This document shows, piece after piece, positions 17,692 to 26,890 of a DNA stretch of 64,000 bases; within the stretch, counting starts at the first letter, position 1; each line of letters begins with the position of its first letter. The position numbers and the translations under genes are program-made. The notes under the pieces were generated by a model. It was not told the origin of the DNA, did not search any database, and worked only from the letters and a program-made list of their open reading frames with translations. The stretch lies in NCBI RefSeq assembly GCF_947500325.1, contig NZ_CANMRQ010000002.1, forward strand, positions 434,001 to 498,000. Reading direction: 5' to 3'. The stretch comes from an uncultured Lacinutrix sp. (lineage in GTDB: Bacteria > Bacteroidota > Bacteroidia > Flavobacteriales > Flavobacteriaceae).

Positions 17692-19518
17692 TTAAGATTT
17701 AGATGCAACCCATTTGTTTACTAATTCTTCTAAAATAGTTAGCGGTACAGGACCGTTTGTTAAAACAACATCATGAAATTCTCTAATGTCAAATTTATTC
17801 CCTAATGACTTTTTAGCTTGCTCGCGGAGTGCTAATATCTTGTTCATACCTATTTTATATGCTGTAGCTTGGCTAGCCATCACGATATGGCGTTCTACCA
17901 TTTTTACAGCATCGTTTTTAGCATTTGGTGTGTTAGTTGTATAATAGTTAATACCTTCTTCTCTAGTCCATTTTTTAGCATGAATTCCTGTATCTACAAC
18001 TAATCTACAGGCTCTCCATAATTCCATTGCTAAACGGCCAAAATCTGAATATGGATCACTATACATACCTACTTCTTTTGGTAAATATTCATTATATAAA
18101 CCCCAACCTTCAATATACGCTGTGTAGCCTCCTAATTTTCTAAACATAGGCACATCTTCTAGCTCTTGAGCAATAGAGAGTTGCATATGATGTCCAGGAA
18201 TACCTTCATGATAAGCTAAGGCTTCCATTTGGTAAGATGGCATAGACTTCATGTCGTATAAATTAGCGTAGTAACGGCCAGGTCTACTACCATCTGGTGT
18301 GCCTCTTTGGTAGAATGCTTTGCCCGCACTTTTTTCTCTAAAAGCTTCAACTGCTTTTACTTCTATATCTGCTTTTGGTCTTGTAATAAACAACTCATCT
18401 AACTTAGATTTCATAGTATCTATTAATGCTACTGCATCTTTTAAATATGCTGCTTTACCTTCATTTGTTTCTGGATAATAAAATTGTTTGTCTTCTCTCA
18501 TAAATTTAAAGAAGTCTTGTAAGTCTCCTTTAAAATTTACTGTATTCATAATAACTCGCATTTCATCATGAATTCTTTTAACTTCATTAAGTCCTAACTC
18601 ATGAATTTCATTAGCAGTCATAGTTGTAGTAGTTGTTCTCTGTAATGCATTATTATAAAAAGCTTCTCCGTTTGGAAATTTCCAAACACCATCTTCTGTT
18701 GTAGCATCTTTTTGATGAGTTTCTAAAAGAGAAATAAGAGAGGAGAAAGCAGGTTTTACATTATTAAGTAACGCTGTAGAAGCAGTTTTAATCAAGTCGT
18801 TTTTTTCTATATCCGAAATGTCAAGAGTATTAACTTTAGTTTTAAAGTCATTTAATAAAGTACTTTCTTCTTTAGAATTATCAAAAGGTAACCCAGTTAT
18901 TATGTTTTTAGAATCATCAATTATTTTTTCAAAAACAAATTTTGGTGGTAGAATCCCTTTTTCCTTCCTAGTGTTAAGTTGTTCTTCTATAGTAGCGAAC
19001 AGTAATTTCATATTATTTAATCTAGAAATATAAGCTTCTGCATCTGATGTATTTGAAATAGAATGCATATTTATTAAAAAAGCAGGTATTTCGGCTTGTG
19101 CCCCATGCATTTGGTTTAATGGGTAATTATGGAACCTATATTTAAAGTCTGAAATGTTATTTTCTAGATTCTGTTTGGCAAGTTTATAGCTAAGTAAAGT
19201 ACTTTCGTTAAGTAAAGAGGTATCCACTGAATCTTTTAAAAAGGCTAATCTTTTTTTACTTTTTTCTAGCTCTTTTTGGGCGTTAGCATCCGAATAGTCA
19301 TCCCATTTACCATAATCTTTAGTTTTTTGTCCTAGTCTAGTTTGCATCATCGGTGACTCGGCAACATCTTCTTCAAATGTTTTTTGAAATACATCGTTAA
19401 GTTTCTTCGATTCAATAGCTATTAAATCTGAATTACTAACTTCTGATTTTGATTCTTTTTTACAAGAATTTATAAATAACAATCCTATAAAAAAGAATAA
19501 TAATTTTGAAAATTTCAT
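17692..19518 (-). CDS. DUF885 zinc-peptidase-like lipoprotein
   Basis: The 608-residue protein has a lipobox (FINSC near residue 19) followed by the DUF885 domain. The HEGIPGHH metal-binding motif lies at about residue 437, with the surrounding ALAYHEG and ELWRACRLVVDTGIHAKKWT blocks. DUF885 proteins are predicted gluzincin-like metallopeptidases; the length is normal for the family. It should face the periplasm or sit in the outer membrane. It may be co-transcribed with the downstream TIGR04283 glycosyltransferase, but the family has no known link to arsenic metabolism. Confidence 0.85.
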   Translation of the reverse strand: MKFSKLLFFFIGLLFINSCKKESKSEVSNSDLIAIESKKLNDVFQKTFEEDVAESPMMQTRLGQKTKDYGKWDDYSDANAQKELEKSKKRLAFLKDSVDTSLLNESTLLSYKLAKQNLENNISDFKYRFHNYPLNQMHGAQAEIPAFLINMHSISNTSDAEAYISRLNNMKLLFATIEEQLNTRKEKGILPPKFVFEKIIDDSKNIITGLPFDNSKEESTLLNDFKTKVNTLDISDIEKNDLIKTASTALLNNVKPAFSSLISLLETHQKDATTEDGVWKFPNGEAFYNNALQRTTTTTMTANEIHELGLNEVKRIHDEMRVIMNTVNFKGDLQDFFKFMREDKQFYYPETNEGKAAYLKDAVALIDTMKSKLDELFITRPKADIEVKAVEAFREKSAGKAFYQRGTPDGSRPGRYYANLYDMKSMPSYQMEALAYHEGIPGHHMQLSIAQELEDVPMFRKLGGYTAYIEGWGLYNEYLPKEVGMYSDPYSDFGRLAMELWRACRLVVDTGIHAKKWTREEGINYYTTNTPNAKNDAVKMVERHIVMASQATAYKIGMNKILALREQAKKSLGNKFDIREFHDVVLTNGPVPLTILEELVNKWVASKS

Positions 19519-19584
19519 AAAGTAAATGATTTGATGTTTATAATGATAACTTACTACAAAGCATAATATGATTATAGCGTTTAA

Positions 19585-20484
19585 TTATTCGTTTAAATCC
19601 CAATTATAATCTTTAAAACTTTTTTTTGCTTTATTAGAAACGCTAATATCAGAATAGTTATTTATAAAATCAATAATAGAGCCTCTGGTTTTAAAATCTT
19701 TAGCAAACCATTTAAAGATTTTAGAAAGTTTAATATTGTTCTCTGAAATATTATTACGTTGCGAATCACTTAAAAATTCTTTAGTGGCATTGGTAAGTAA
19801 GCTTTCTAAATTAGAAGCAGTAAACGCCTTGTTTTGTAGTTTAGGACAAGAAAATGAAGCGCAAACTATACCAAAATGGATACGAGGTTCGTTCATTTTA
19901 CGAAGTATTTGATGTTCTATCTCATCTAAATTATACCACTTGCTACCTAACTTCCATAAGCGTTGTTTCCAAGGATCTTTAATGTCTTTTATGCTTTGTA
20001 TAGGATAATTTCTAACAATAAGATCAATAGTCATAGCATTGTATGCATTAATCCAATAGGCTAGTTTATCTTCTTTACTCCATGTGTTAGTTGGCATATT
20101 CTTGCTTAAAGAAGAAATGTAATTTGTTAATGATTTTCTATTGCTTTTAAAACCTTTATAATTTACGTTTCCTTTTTTAGTAACATAGGTGTTAAGTAAA
20201 GTATTCCATGAAGTATGGTTAAATGCTTCTGGACTAGCAATAATAGTCTCAGGCTCTTTAATTTTAATAACGTCAACAGGTGCTGGTGTCTCTACTTTTA
20301 TAATTTCTTCTTCTACAACATCTTGTTCGGTTTCTTGAATTGGTGTTTCAATTGTTTCAGGAGCTTTTGTGTTTTCGCTTACAACTTGTGCAACTTCCTT
20401 TTTAGGAGTATTTTGTACTACTCGTTTTGTACTACAACAAGAAGACAGTATTATAGCTATTAAAAATAGTGTTAAGTATTTCAT
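19585..20484 (-). CDS. DUF547 lipoprotein
   Basis: A lipobox (LSSCCSTK) is followed by an acidic, Pro/Thr/Glu-rich linker to about residue 80. A DUF547 domain comes next, with LAYWINAYNAMTIDLIVRNYP, the conserved FGIVCASFSCPKL block and IFKWFAKDF near the end. Compared with the 8255-8974 paralogue it has an added lipid anchor and linker. The start overlaps the hydroxylase gene upstream by 4 bases, so the two are coupled. The biochemical role of DUF547 is not established. Confidence 0.85.
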   Translation of the reverse strand: MKYLTLFLIAIILSSCCSTKRVVQNTPKKEVAQVVSENTKAPETIETPIQETEQDVVEEEIIKVETPAPVDVIKIKEPETIIASPEAFNHTSWNTLLNTYVTKKGNVNYKGFKSNRKSLTNYISSLSKNMPTNTWSKEDKLAYWINAYNAMTIDLIVRNYPIQSIKDIKDPWKQRLWKLGSKWYNLDEIEHQILRKMNEPRIHFGIVCASFSCPKLQNKAFTASNLESLLTNATKEFLSDSQRNNISENNIKLSKIFKWFAKDFKTRGSIIDFINNYSDISVSNKAKKSFKDYNWDLNE

Positions 20485-21365
20485 TTTTTATTTAGAGGAT
20501 ATAATTCTTGACTAATAAAATCTTTTGGAAATGTTTCATCGTTTTTAAAGCCTAATTCTATATCTCTTCCATCTCGAGGAATATAATTGGTTTTAAAAAG
20601 ATAGTCCCAAATGCTTAGTGTTAGTCCGTAATTAACGCCAAACCTTTCGTTTTCTGGTAAATCTTTAGCATGATGCCATATATGCATTTTAGGATTGTTA
20701 AATATGTATTTTAAAAACCCATAATCCCAACCTAAATTCGCATGATTTAAATGTCCTACTGTAATAGCAAAAAAGTGAACAATAGCAACATGTTGCGCGT
20801 CGAATCCGCCAATAATGGCAATAGGAATATAAAGTAATGATTTATATACTATTGGTTCCATCCAGTGGTAACGTAAATGAGCAGCAAAACCCATTTCTTT
20901 AACACTGTGATGTACTTTATGAAAGTTCCATAAAAAAGGAATACGATGTAATAAACGATGTGTATTCCATTGTGTGAAATCACTAACAATAAAAAAGATA
21001 AATAAACCTAGCCATAAAGGTAAATTGTCTACATCAAAAAGTTGAAAGCTTGAGATGGATAGGCCTACTATGCTTAAAAGATCATTAAAAAAAGTAGCTG
21101 TTGTATTTGTCAATGCAATTAAAACGATAAGATTTAAAATGAAAAAGTTAAAGAACATATAAAAAGTATCTAGCCAAAAGTCTTTTCTAAAAATCGATTG
21201 GTTTTTACGCCATGGGAAAGCAATTTCTAGTACCCAAACCAATAATGAAATAACAATTAAACCATAAAAAAAGTTATCCCAATGATTGATAGCGATAATT
21301 TCATTTTTAAGATAATTCCAATAACCAGAATAAGAATTCTTAATGATATCTATATATTTGTCCAT
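20481..21365 (-). CDS. Sterol desaturase/fatty acid hydroxylase superfamily protein
   Basis: The 294-residue membrane protein has about four hydrophobic segments and the di-iron histidine clusters HRLLH, HKVHH and HIWHH in canonical order. The superfamily hydroxylates or desaturates lipids, sterols or carotenoids using O2 at the cytoplasmic membrane; the substrate cannot be read from the sequence. It is divergent from an Mpo1-like gene 88 bases away and coupled to the DUF547 lipoprotein gene downstream. Confidence 0.85.
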   Translation of the reverse strand: MDKYIDIIKNSYSGYWNYLKNEIIAINHWDNFFYGLIVISLLVWVLEIAFPWRKNQSIFRKDFWLDTFYMFFNFFILNLIVLIALTNTTATFFNDLLSIVGLSISSFQLFDVDNLPLWLGLFIFFIVSDFTQWNTHRLLHRIPFLWNFHKVHHSVKEMGFAAHLRYHWMEPIVYKSLLYIPIAIIGGFDAQHVAIVHFFAITVGHLNHANLGWDYGFLKYIFNNPKMHIWHHAKDLPENERFGVNYGLTLSIWDYLFKTNYIPRDGRDIELGFKNDETFPKDFISQELYPLNKK

Positions 21366-21453
21366 ATAAAATATTAGGTCGTATGCTTATTGTAAAAATA
21401 ACATATTTTAGAGCTAGTATTTATATATAATAATTCATTTAACAGATAGTGGT

Positions 21454-21939
21454 ATGCGTAAAATAGATAGTTTATTAAGCGAGTATGGAGAAAGTCATCA
21501 AACAAAATTTAATAAAATAGTACATTATTTTTGTGTTCCTGCTATTTTTTTTAGCCTTATAGGTTTGTTGGCTAGTATACCAACTGGAGGTTTTTTACAA
21601 GATAGTGTTCCAGCATGGATGGCGCCGCATATGCATTTGGGAACTGTAATAATTATTTTGGGACTATTATATTATTTACGTTTATCTGTAGTGCTTTTTA
21701 TAGGAATGGTTTTATTTTCCGTATTAGTACTCTTCGGAATTTATTCTATAAGTAAATTAGATATTGCTCCACTATGGGTTATTATGATTGCAATATTTAT
21801 TGTAGCATGGATTGTTCAATTTATTGGGCATAACCATGAAGGTAAAAAACCATCGTTTTTAAAAGACGTTCAGTTTTTAATGATAGGTCCAGCTTGGACT
21901 ATGAGTCATTTGTTTGAAGCACTAAAAATTAAGTTTTAA
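21454..21939 (+). CDS. Mpo1-like (DUF962) membrane protein
   Basis: The 161-residue protein has an N-terminal SEYGESHQTKFNKIVHYFCVP block, four membrane segments and a C-terminal GHNHEGKKPSFLKD block. These are the conserved His-bearing regions of the DUF962/YGL010w family. Yeast Mpo1 is an Fe(II)-dependent dioxygenase that shortens 2-hydroxy fatty acids; bacterial members are largely uncharacterised. Divergent placement from a fatty acid hydroxylase-like gene hints at a shared lipid pathway. Its stop overlaps the convergent phosphate transporter gene by 4 bases. Confidence 0.8.
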   Translation: MRKIDSLLSEYGESHQTKFNKIVHYFCVPAIFFSLIGLLASIPTGGFLQDSVPAWMAPHMHLGTVIIILGLLYYLRLSVVLFIGMVLFSVLVLFGIYSISKLDIAPLWVIMIAIFIVAWIVQFIGHNHEGKKPSFLKDVQFLMIGPAWTMSHLFEALKIKF

Positions 21940-23048
21940 AGTACTGTTTCTAGAGTTTTAAATATTAAAGCACTTATAATAGCAGCCATTGGTAAGGTTA
22001 GTAACCATGATAATAATATCTTACCAATCATTTTGTAATCGGCTTTTTTAGTTACAGTACCAATTCCAAAAATCGATCCAACAGATACATGAGTTGTAGA
22101 TACAGGCATACCATGAATACTTGCAGTAGTTACCAGTAGTCCAGTAATTAAATTTGCTGTAAATCCTTGGCCAGAGTTCATAGGAGTGATTTTTTTACTC
22201 ATTGTTATACCTACTTTTTTTGAGTTTATTAAACCTCCAGCTCCCATAATTATAGCTATAATTATCATACTCCATTTAATATCAATCGTGTTTATTATTA
22301 AAAGTAGTCCTACTATTTTAGGCGTATCGTTTAAGCCTCTAGCAAAACTTACAATACCAGCACTTAAATAATGTAAGCTATCTAATAGTTTTTGAGATTT
22401 GAGCCCGAAAATTTGTCCTTCGTATGTCTCAATAGTATTATTTATAGATGCGCTTATTATTGTTTTTGTTTTTAGAGAAGCAGAATCCATAGACATTGCA
22501 TTAACAGTAGGAACTTGATTTTCATGAATGCTTAGTTTTGTTTTTTTAGTAACACCTAATTGTTTTCTAAAAAATCTAAAAATAATATATGCTATAAAGC
22601 TTACTACTGCTGCCATTAATGGGCTTACAATTAATGGCATTAAAAAAGTGTTTCCTAGTTTTTCAAAATTAAATTGAGAGCCTACTGCCATGACACCAGC
22701 TCCAAATAAAGCCCCAACAAGACTATGAGTAGTAGAAATTGGCATTCCTATTTTTGTAGCAATAAATACTGTTACAGCAGCTCCAAGGGCAATGGAAATA
22801 GCAAAAACGGGCATGGTTATTAATTCATTTGGAACTAATCCCTTTCCAGAAAAATTCTTTACTAATTCATTTGCTAAAAAAATGGCAGCTATAGATCCTG
22901 AAAAAGTTGTAATAGTTGCCCAGTTAATTGCTTTTTTGAAATTTGTAGTACCGCTTCCAAAAAGAGTAGCTACTCCTTTAAAATTATCATTGGCGCCATT
23001 ACTATAAGCTAAAAAACAAGCAGAAATAAATAGAAGAATTAAAATCAT
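21936..23048 (-). CDS. PiT-family inorganic phosphate transporter
   Basis: The 370-residue membrane protein has the duplicated PiT signatures: AYSNGANDNFKGVATL near the N-terminus, GMPISTTHSLVGALFGAG in the first half, and ARGLNDTPKIVGLL and GMPVSTTHVSVGSIFG in the second. It imports phosphate with H+ or Na+. Transporters of this class also carry arsenate, which gives a plausible functional tie to the arsenosugar genes directly upstream on the same strand. A perfect palindromic terminator separates it from arsM, so it has its own transcript. Confidence 0.9.
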   Translation of the reverse strand: MILILLFISACFLAYSNGANDNFKGVATLFGSGTTNFKKAINWATITTFSGSIAAIFLANELVKNFSGKGLVPNELITMPVFAISIALGAAVTVFIATKIGMPISTTHSLVGALFGAGVMAVGSQFNFEKLGNTFLMPLIVSPLMAAVVSFIAYIIFRFFRKQLGVTKKTKLSIHENQVPTVNAMSMDSASLKTKTIISASINNTIETYEGQIFGLKSQKLLDSLHYLSAGIVSFARGLNDTPKIVGLLLIINTIDIKWSMIIIAIIMGAGGLINSKKVGITMSKKITPMNSGQGFTANLITGLLVTTASIHGMPVSTTHVSVGSIFGIGTVTKKADYKMIGKILLSWLLTLPMAAIISALIFKTLETVL

Positions 23049-23123
23049 ATGATTAGAGATTTAGTACTCTTTTTTGACGTAATCTCTACTATATACTTAC
23101 TATGCTTTTTTGAATTTAATGTT

Positions 23124-23159
23124 AAAAAAAAGAGCTTCTTAATTAAGAAGCTCTTTTTT
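23124..23159. terminator. Perfect palindromic terminator
   Basis: GAGCTTCTTAA/TTAAGAAGCTC forms a perfect 22-base palindrome (23132-23153) flanked by an A-run and a T-run. It ends the minus-strand arsenosugar operon just after arsM. Confidence 0.85.
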
Positions 23160-23174
23160 ATTTTCTAATATTTA

Positions 23175-24143
23175 TTAGCAACATCCGCCACCATCATAAT
23201 GGTAAGTAGATTCACTAATAAAAATATCGTCTCTTCCTAAATTTGCGATATCGCCTGCAGTTTTGTCGCAAATGGCTATAGGTTGATTTTTAAGTAAAAC
23301 ATGTCCTTTTTTATCATCAAAGAAATCTTCTTCTCCATAATAAATGGCAGCTTTACCAGTAAAAATACATGGTCCGTCTTCTGGCATAGGGTCTTTAATG
23401 GCAGCTACTTCAATAGATTCGATATAGATTAATTCATCTGTTGGATAATTTTTGGGATCTAAAATACGGTATGGCTTTCTTGCGCGAATTTCTATAGTTC
23501 CAAAACCGGCATCGGTTAAAGCTTTAACATATTCTGCAATAGGTAGACTGCCACTTAAACACAGTGCACGAAGTCTATCATCATTGCGTAATGTCTCATT
23601 CATTGGTTGTTCGCATGTAGGATCACTCATTACTAATCTTCCATGTGGTTTTAATACACGGTACATTTCATCAATTGCTTTTTTTAAATCTTCAGCTTTA
23701 AAGATATTAAACAAGCAGTTTTGAGCAGCAACATCAATAGAATTGTCTTCTACAGGTAAGTTTAGTGCATCCCCTTTTTTAAGATCTACAAAATCACTTT
23801 TAAACCAATCGTTTTGTGCTTCAGCTTCTATAAAGTTTTTACGAGAGGCTTCAAGCATTTCATCTACAACATCAACACCAATAACACCTCCTTTTTGTCT
23901 ATTAAAATAAGAGAATTGTAATAATTCCATTCCGCCGCCAACGCCAACATATAGCATTTTGGGATTATTAGTTAAATCACGTGCATTAACAGTGCTACCA
24001 CAGCCATAGTTCATCTCCTGCATGATTCTAGGGATTTTTAATCCTGGCAATTCCCATATTGGGTTAGTTGTACAACATAATCCTACATCTGGTGTTAATG
24101 CAGCTTCTTTATATAAATCATTTGTGGCATTTAAATAGCTCAT
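23175..24143 (-). CDS. arsM: ArsM-type arsenosugar-biosynthesis methyltransferase
   Basis: The 322-residue SAM methyltransferase has motif I as MLYVGVGGGMELL, then the acidic loop VIGVDVVDEML and AQNCLFN. Conserved cysteines include GLCCTT near the N-terminus, NYGCGST, AQNCLFN and DPTCEQP. The protein ends in GGGCC, an extra thiol-rich tail suited to As(III) binding. ArsM-type enzymes methylate arsenite to dimethylarsenite, the substrate of ArsS. It is the last gene of the operon starting at 28324, 8 bases after the nucleoside phosphorylase. The assignment to the arsenosugar ArsM branch rests on the sequence and the neighbours. Confidence 0.85.
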   Translation of the reverse strand: MSYLNATNDLYKEAALTPDVGLCCTTNPIWELPGLKIPRIMQEMNYGCGSTVNARDLTNNPKMLYVGVGGGMELLQFSYFNRQKGGVIGVDVVDEMLEASRKNFIEAEAQNDWFKSDFVDLKKGDALNLPVEDNSIDVAAQNCLFNIFKAEDLKKAIDEMYRVLKPHGRLVMSDPTCEQPMNETLRNDDRLRALCLSGSLPIAEYVKALTDAGFGTIEIRARKPYRILDPKNYPTDELIYIESIEVAAIKDPMPEDGPCIFTGKAAIYYGEEDFFDDKKGHVLLKNQPIAICDKTAGDIANLGRDDIFISESTYHYDGGGCC

Positions 24144-24151
24144 ATCCTATT

Positions 24152-24964
24152 TTATAATATTTTTATTAATTCTTTAAAAAGTGTAATCATGTCTGGTTCT
24201 GCTTTAGCAGCCATTGCAATAATTTCACCTATATTAACTGGTTTTAGATTACTTGGGTCGCATTCATCTGTTAAAACTGACACCGCAGCTGCTTTTAATT
24301 TTAAATGATTTGCAACAATAATCTCTGGAACAGTACTCATGCCTACAGCATCTGCACCAATAATTTTTAGCATTCTATATTCTGCTCTTGTTTCAAGCTG
24401 AGGTCCAACGACACTTGCATAAACACCTTTATGTAATTTAATATTATTGTTTTTTGCAATATCTTCAATAGCAGTATTAATGTCTTTATTATATGGAGCG
24501 CTCATATCTGTAAAACGTTCTCCAAAAGCTTCAACATTATTAAATGCTAAAGGAGAACTTCCTTGTAGGTTGATATGGTCATCTATAAGCATCAATTCGC
24601 CTTTTTTGAAGTCTAAATTTACAGCTCCAGCTGCATTAGAAACTAATAAGGTTTTTATGCCTAGTTTTTCCATTATTCTAACAGGATACGTTACATCTTG
24701 TAATGAGTAACCTTCATATAAATGAAAACGTCCTTGCATAACAACGACGTTTTTACCTGCGATCTCACCAAAAATGAGTTTGCCTTTATGAAATTCTACA
24801 GTTGCTGTAGGAAAATGTGGAATATGATTATAACTAACTTCTTTTATAATATTAATATGATTCGTTAGTTGGCCTAAACCTGTTCCTAATATAATTCCTA
24901 TTTCTGGGTTTTCAAATCCTTTACTTTTTAAATACTCAACTGTTTTTTCAATCTGTTTTATCAT
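24152..24964 (-). CDS. punA: Purine nucleoside phosphorylase (PNP-I, trimeric type)
   Basis: The 270-residue protein shows the trimeric PNP signatures: phosphate-binding IILGTGLG, HFPTATVEFHKG and GRFHLYEGY, purine-site VSNAAGAVN, and GADAVGMSTVPE. It cleaves purine nucleosides with phosphate. Inside an arsenosugar operon its likely substrate is the adenosyl-arsenical made by ArsS, from which adenine must be removed before glycosylation; this link is inferred from context. It lies 5 bases after the DM13-like gene and 8 bases before arsM. Start at ATG 24964 matches the normal family length. Confidence 0.85.
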   Translation of the reverse strand: MIKQIEKTVEYLKSKGFENPEIGIILGTGLGQLTNHINIIKEVSYNHIPHFPTATVEFHKGKLIFGEIAGKNVVVMQGRFHLYEGYSLQDVTYPVRIMEKLGIKTLLVSNAAGAVNLDFKKGELMLIDDHINLQGSSPLAFNNVEAFGERFTDMSAPYNKDINTAIEDIAKNNNIKLHKGVYASVVGPQLETRAEYRMLKIIGADAVGMSTVPEIIVANHLKLKAAAVSVLTDECDPSNLKPVNIGEIIAMAAKAEPDMITLFKELIKIL

Positions 24965-24969
24965 TTAAT

Positions 24970-25698
24970 CTATTGCTTTACAAGCTTTTTTGTAATGCTA
25001 TTACCACCAGCTTTTATTTGTGTCAAATATACGCCAGTTTTTAATGATGATAAATTAATTGTTTGTTTTCTTAATGAAGAATTTTTTGTTTGTAATACTT
25101 TTTTTCCTAGAACATTATAAACTTCAATACTTAATTCTAATTGCTTGTCATTATTAACTGTAATAACATCACTTGCAGGGTTAGGATGAAAATTTACTGC
25201 ATTTAATAATGTGTTTTCTTCAACACTTAATACGTTACAATCTGGGCCTGTGTTAGCACCTAATGTTACATGTCCCCATCGTTCATTAATTATTATGCAT
25301 TGTATAACAATATAATTATAAGTATCTAGTTCTGCATTTGCAGCTGCAGGAATAGTAAAAGACATCATGCCAGTAATTGGAGATACTCCTGGACCTCCAA
25401 ATCCACCAGCATCATTTTCAAGTGGAGAAACCGATACTTCAAGAGCGTCAGAGTTTGTTGCTAAGATATCATCAGTTTTAGACAGGTATACTCTTAAATC
25501 TGCTCCTTGAACAGTAGCAAAATCTGCTTCAAAAATAACCTCTTTAGTCCCACTTGTAGTAAAAGTAATATTTCCAGTTCCACTAATACTATAAGCTGGG
25601 TCACTTTGAACAAATGTTCCAGATCTTGAACATTGCGCATTTGTAAATTGAAAAGAAACAGCAAATAATGCTGCAAATAAAAGTAGTTTTGTTTTCAT
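24970..25698 (-). CDS. Secreted DM13-like protein with T9SS type A sorting tail
   Basis: A signal peptide (cleavage near TNAQC) leads to a DM13-like domain of about 130 residues with ADLRVYLSK, YNYIVIQC and RWGHVTLGAN. A linker and a ~75-residue type IX sorting domain follow, with NFHPNPASDVI, VYNVLGKKV and a terminal GGNSITKKLVKQ. It should be exported by the Por system and anchored on or released from the cell surface. DM13 domains are proposed electron-transfer or redox modules. It is inserted between two enzyme genes of the arsenosugar operon with short spacing, suggesting an extracellular role linked to arsenicals. The DM13 call is from pattern only. Confidence 0.75.
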   Translation of the reverse strand: MKTKLLLFAALFAVSFQFTNAQCSRSGTFVQSDPAYSISGTGNITFTTSGTKEVIFEADFATVQGADLRVYLSKTDDILATNSDALEVSVSPLENDAGGFGGPGVSPITGMMSFTIPAAANAELDTYNYIVIQCIIINERWGHVTLGANTGPDCNVLSVEENTLLNAVNFHPNPASDVITVNNDKQLELSIEVYNVLGKKVLQTKNSSLRKQTINLSSLKTGVYLTQIKAGGNSITKKLVKQ

Positions 25699-25722
25699 AA
25701 TAATGTGTTTATTTTTTGAATA

Positions 25723-26328
25723 TTACTCTATATACGATTTAAAGGCCTCGTAAGGTTTTAAATCTTCGACATAATCTATGTCGTTAAGAGTTTCTAAAAC
25801 ATACACATTATTATTAATTAATTTTGAAATTGTTTGTTGGTATACTGTTTCTGTGCCCCAGTTTTCTATTTTAAAAACAGATGGATGTAGTGTTTTCATA
25901 CCTAATAAGTAGTATCCACCATCTTCAGCAGGGCCAATAACGTTGTCGTGATCGTCTAATTTTTGAAAGGCTTTATTGATGATTTCTTGATTTAGATCAT
26001 ATAAATCACTTCCTACTATTATTATTTTTTCATAGCCTTTTTTAAAACCATTTATGAAAGCATTTTGCATGCGCTCACCTAAATCATCTCCAAATTGTTG
26101 ATACTTTTGATAGATATCAGGGTTCCATATGTCATTTTCTCTAATTTTTACAGAATAATAAACCGCTTTATCACAATTAAGATTTCTTAAAACATTTTCT
26201 GTATGTTTAAGTAATATTTTATAAACTTCTAATGCAGAAACTTCACCTATACTTTTAGCTAGTCTTGATTTTACTTTCCCTAGTTCAGGATTTCTAGTAA
26301 AAGTTATAATGAGATTTTTGTTATTCAA
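25723..26328 (-). CDS. TIGR04282/DUF2064-family arsenosugar-associated glycosyltransferase
   Basis: The 201-residue protein begins LIITFTRNPELGKVKSRLAKSIG and contains KIIIVGSDLYDLN and GPAEDGGYYLLGMK, the hallmark blocks of the small GT-A-like DUF2064 family that co-occurs with TIGR04283 and ArsS genes. It probably acts with the TIGR04283 enzyme in building the sugar or glycerol part of the arsenosugar. It lies between the rhodanese and DM13 genes on the same strand with gaps of about 22-24 bases. Confidence 0.85.
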   Translation of the reverse strand: MNNKNLIITFTRNPELGKVKSRLAKSIGEVSALEVYKILLKHTENVLRNLNCDKAVYYSVKIRENDIWNPDIYQKYQQFGDDLGERMQNAFINGFKKGYEKIIIVGSDLYDLNQEIINKAFQKLDDHDNVIGPAEDGGYYLLGMKTLHPSVFKIENWGTETVYQQTISKLINNNVYVLETLNDIDYVEDLKPYEAFKSYIE

Positions 26329-26350
26329 AATAATTTAGGCTTTTCAATCT

Positions 26351-26869
26351 TTATTTTTTTTCAGCGACTTCTTTTTCATAGACTTTAATGCCTTTTTTTA
26401 GCCACTTACTCCAATCTTTATTGAAAGTATGTATACTATCGGTTTCTTTATTCGAAGTGTTATAAACTGAGAAGTTTTTATTTTTCCATTCAAAAATACC
26501 TCCGTAAAGGTTTTCAACATTTGTATAGCCTACTGCTTTTAATCTTTCAGCAATAGTTTCAGATCTAATACCTAATGAGCAATACACAACGATTTTTTGA
26601 TTTTTATTTGGAAGTTGGGTAGTTACAGAATCTAAGTTAAAATTGTCATAGCCAACGCAAATAGCACCTTTTAAATGGCTAACATTAAATTCTTTAGGTT
26701 CACGAGAATCAAGTAGAATAACATCTTTTGTCTTTGGCATTGCTAGCTCTTCGGCCGAAATATAAGGAACGCCATTATCATTATATTGTTTTAATAATTT
26801 TTCTAGAGTATTTTGAGAATAGCTAACACTAGAAATTAAAACTAATAAGTATAAAATAATACGTCTCAT
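26351..26869 (-). CDS. Exported rhodanese-domain protein
   Basis: A signal peptide (cleavage near VSYSQ) precedes a single rhodanese domain with LLDSREPKEFNVSHLKGA and the active-site loop VVYCSLGIRSE, in which Cys is the catalytic residue. The active-site loop CSLGIR is intact, unlike inactive rhodaneses. It acts in the periplasm or at the outer membrane and may transfer sulfane sulfur, or in this setting bind or reduce arsenic; the latter is inferred from the operon. It lies 22 bases after arsS. Confidence 0.8.
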   Translation of the reverse strand: MRRIILYLLVLISSVSYSQNTLEKLLKQYNDNGVPYISAEELAMPKTKDVILLDSREPKEFNVSHLKGAICVGYDNFNLDSVTTQLPNKNQKIVVYCSLGIRSETIAERLKAVGYTNVENLYGGIFEWKNKNFSVYNTSNKETDSIHTFNKDWSKWLKKGIKVYEKEVAEKK

Positions 26870-26890
26870 AACAAAAATATTGAAAATTAA

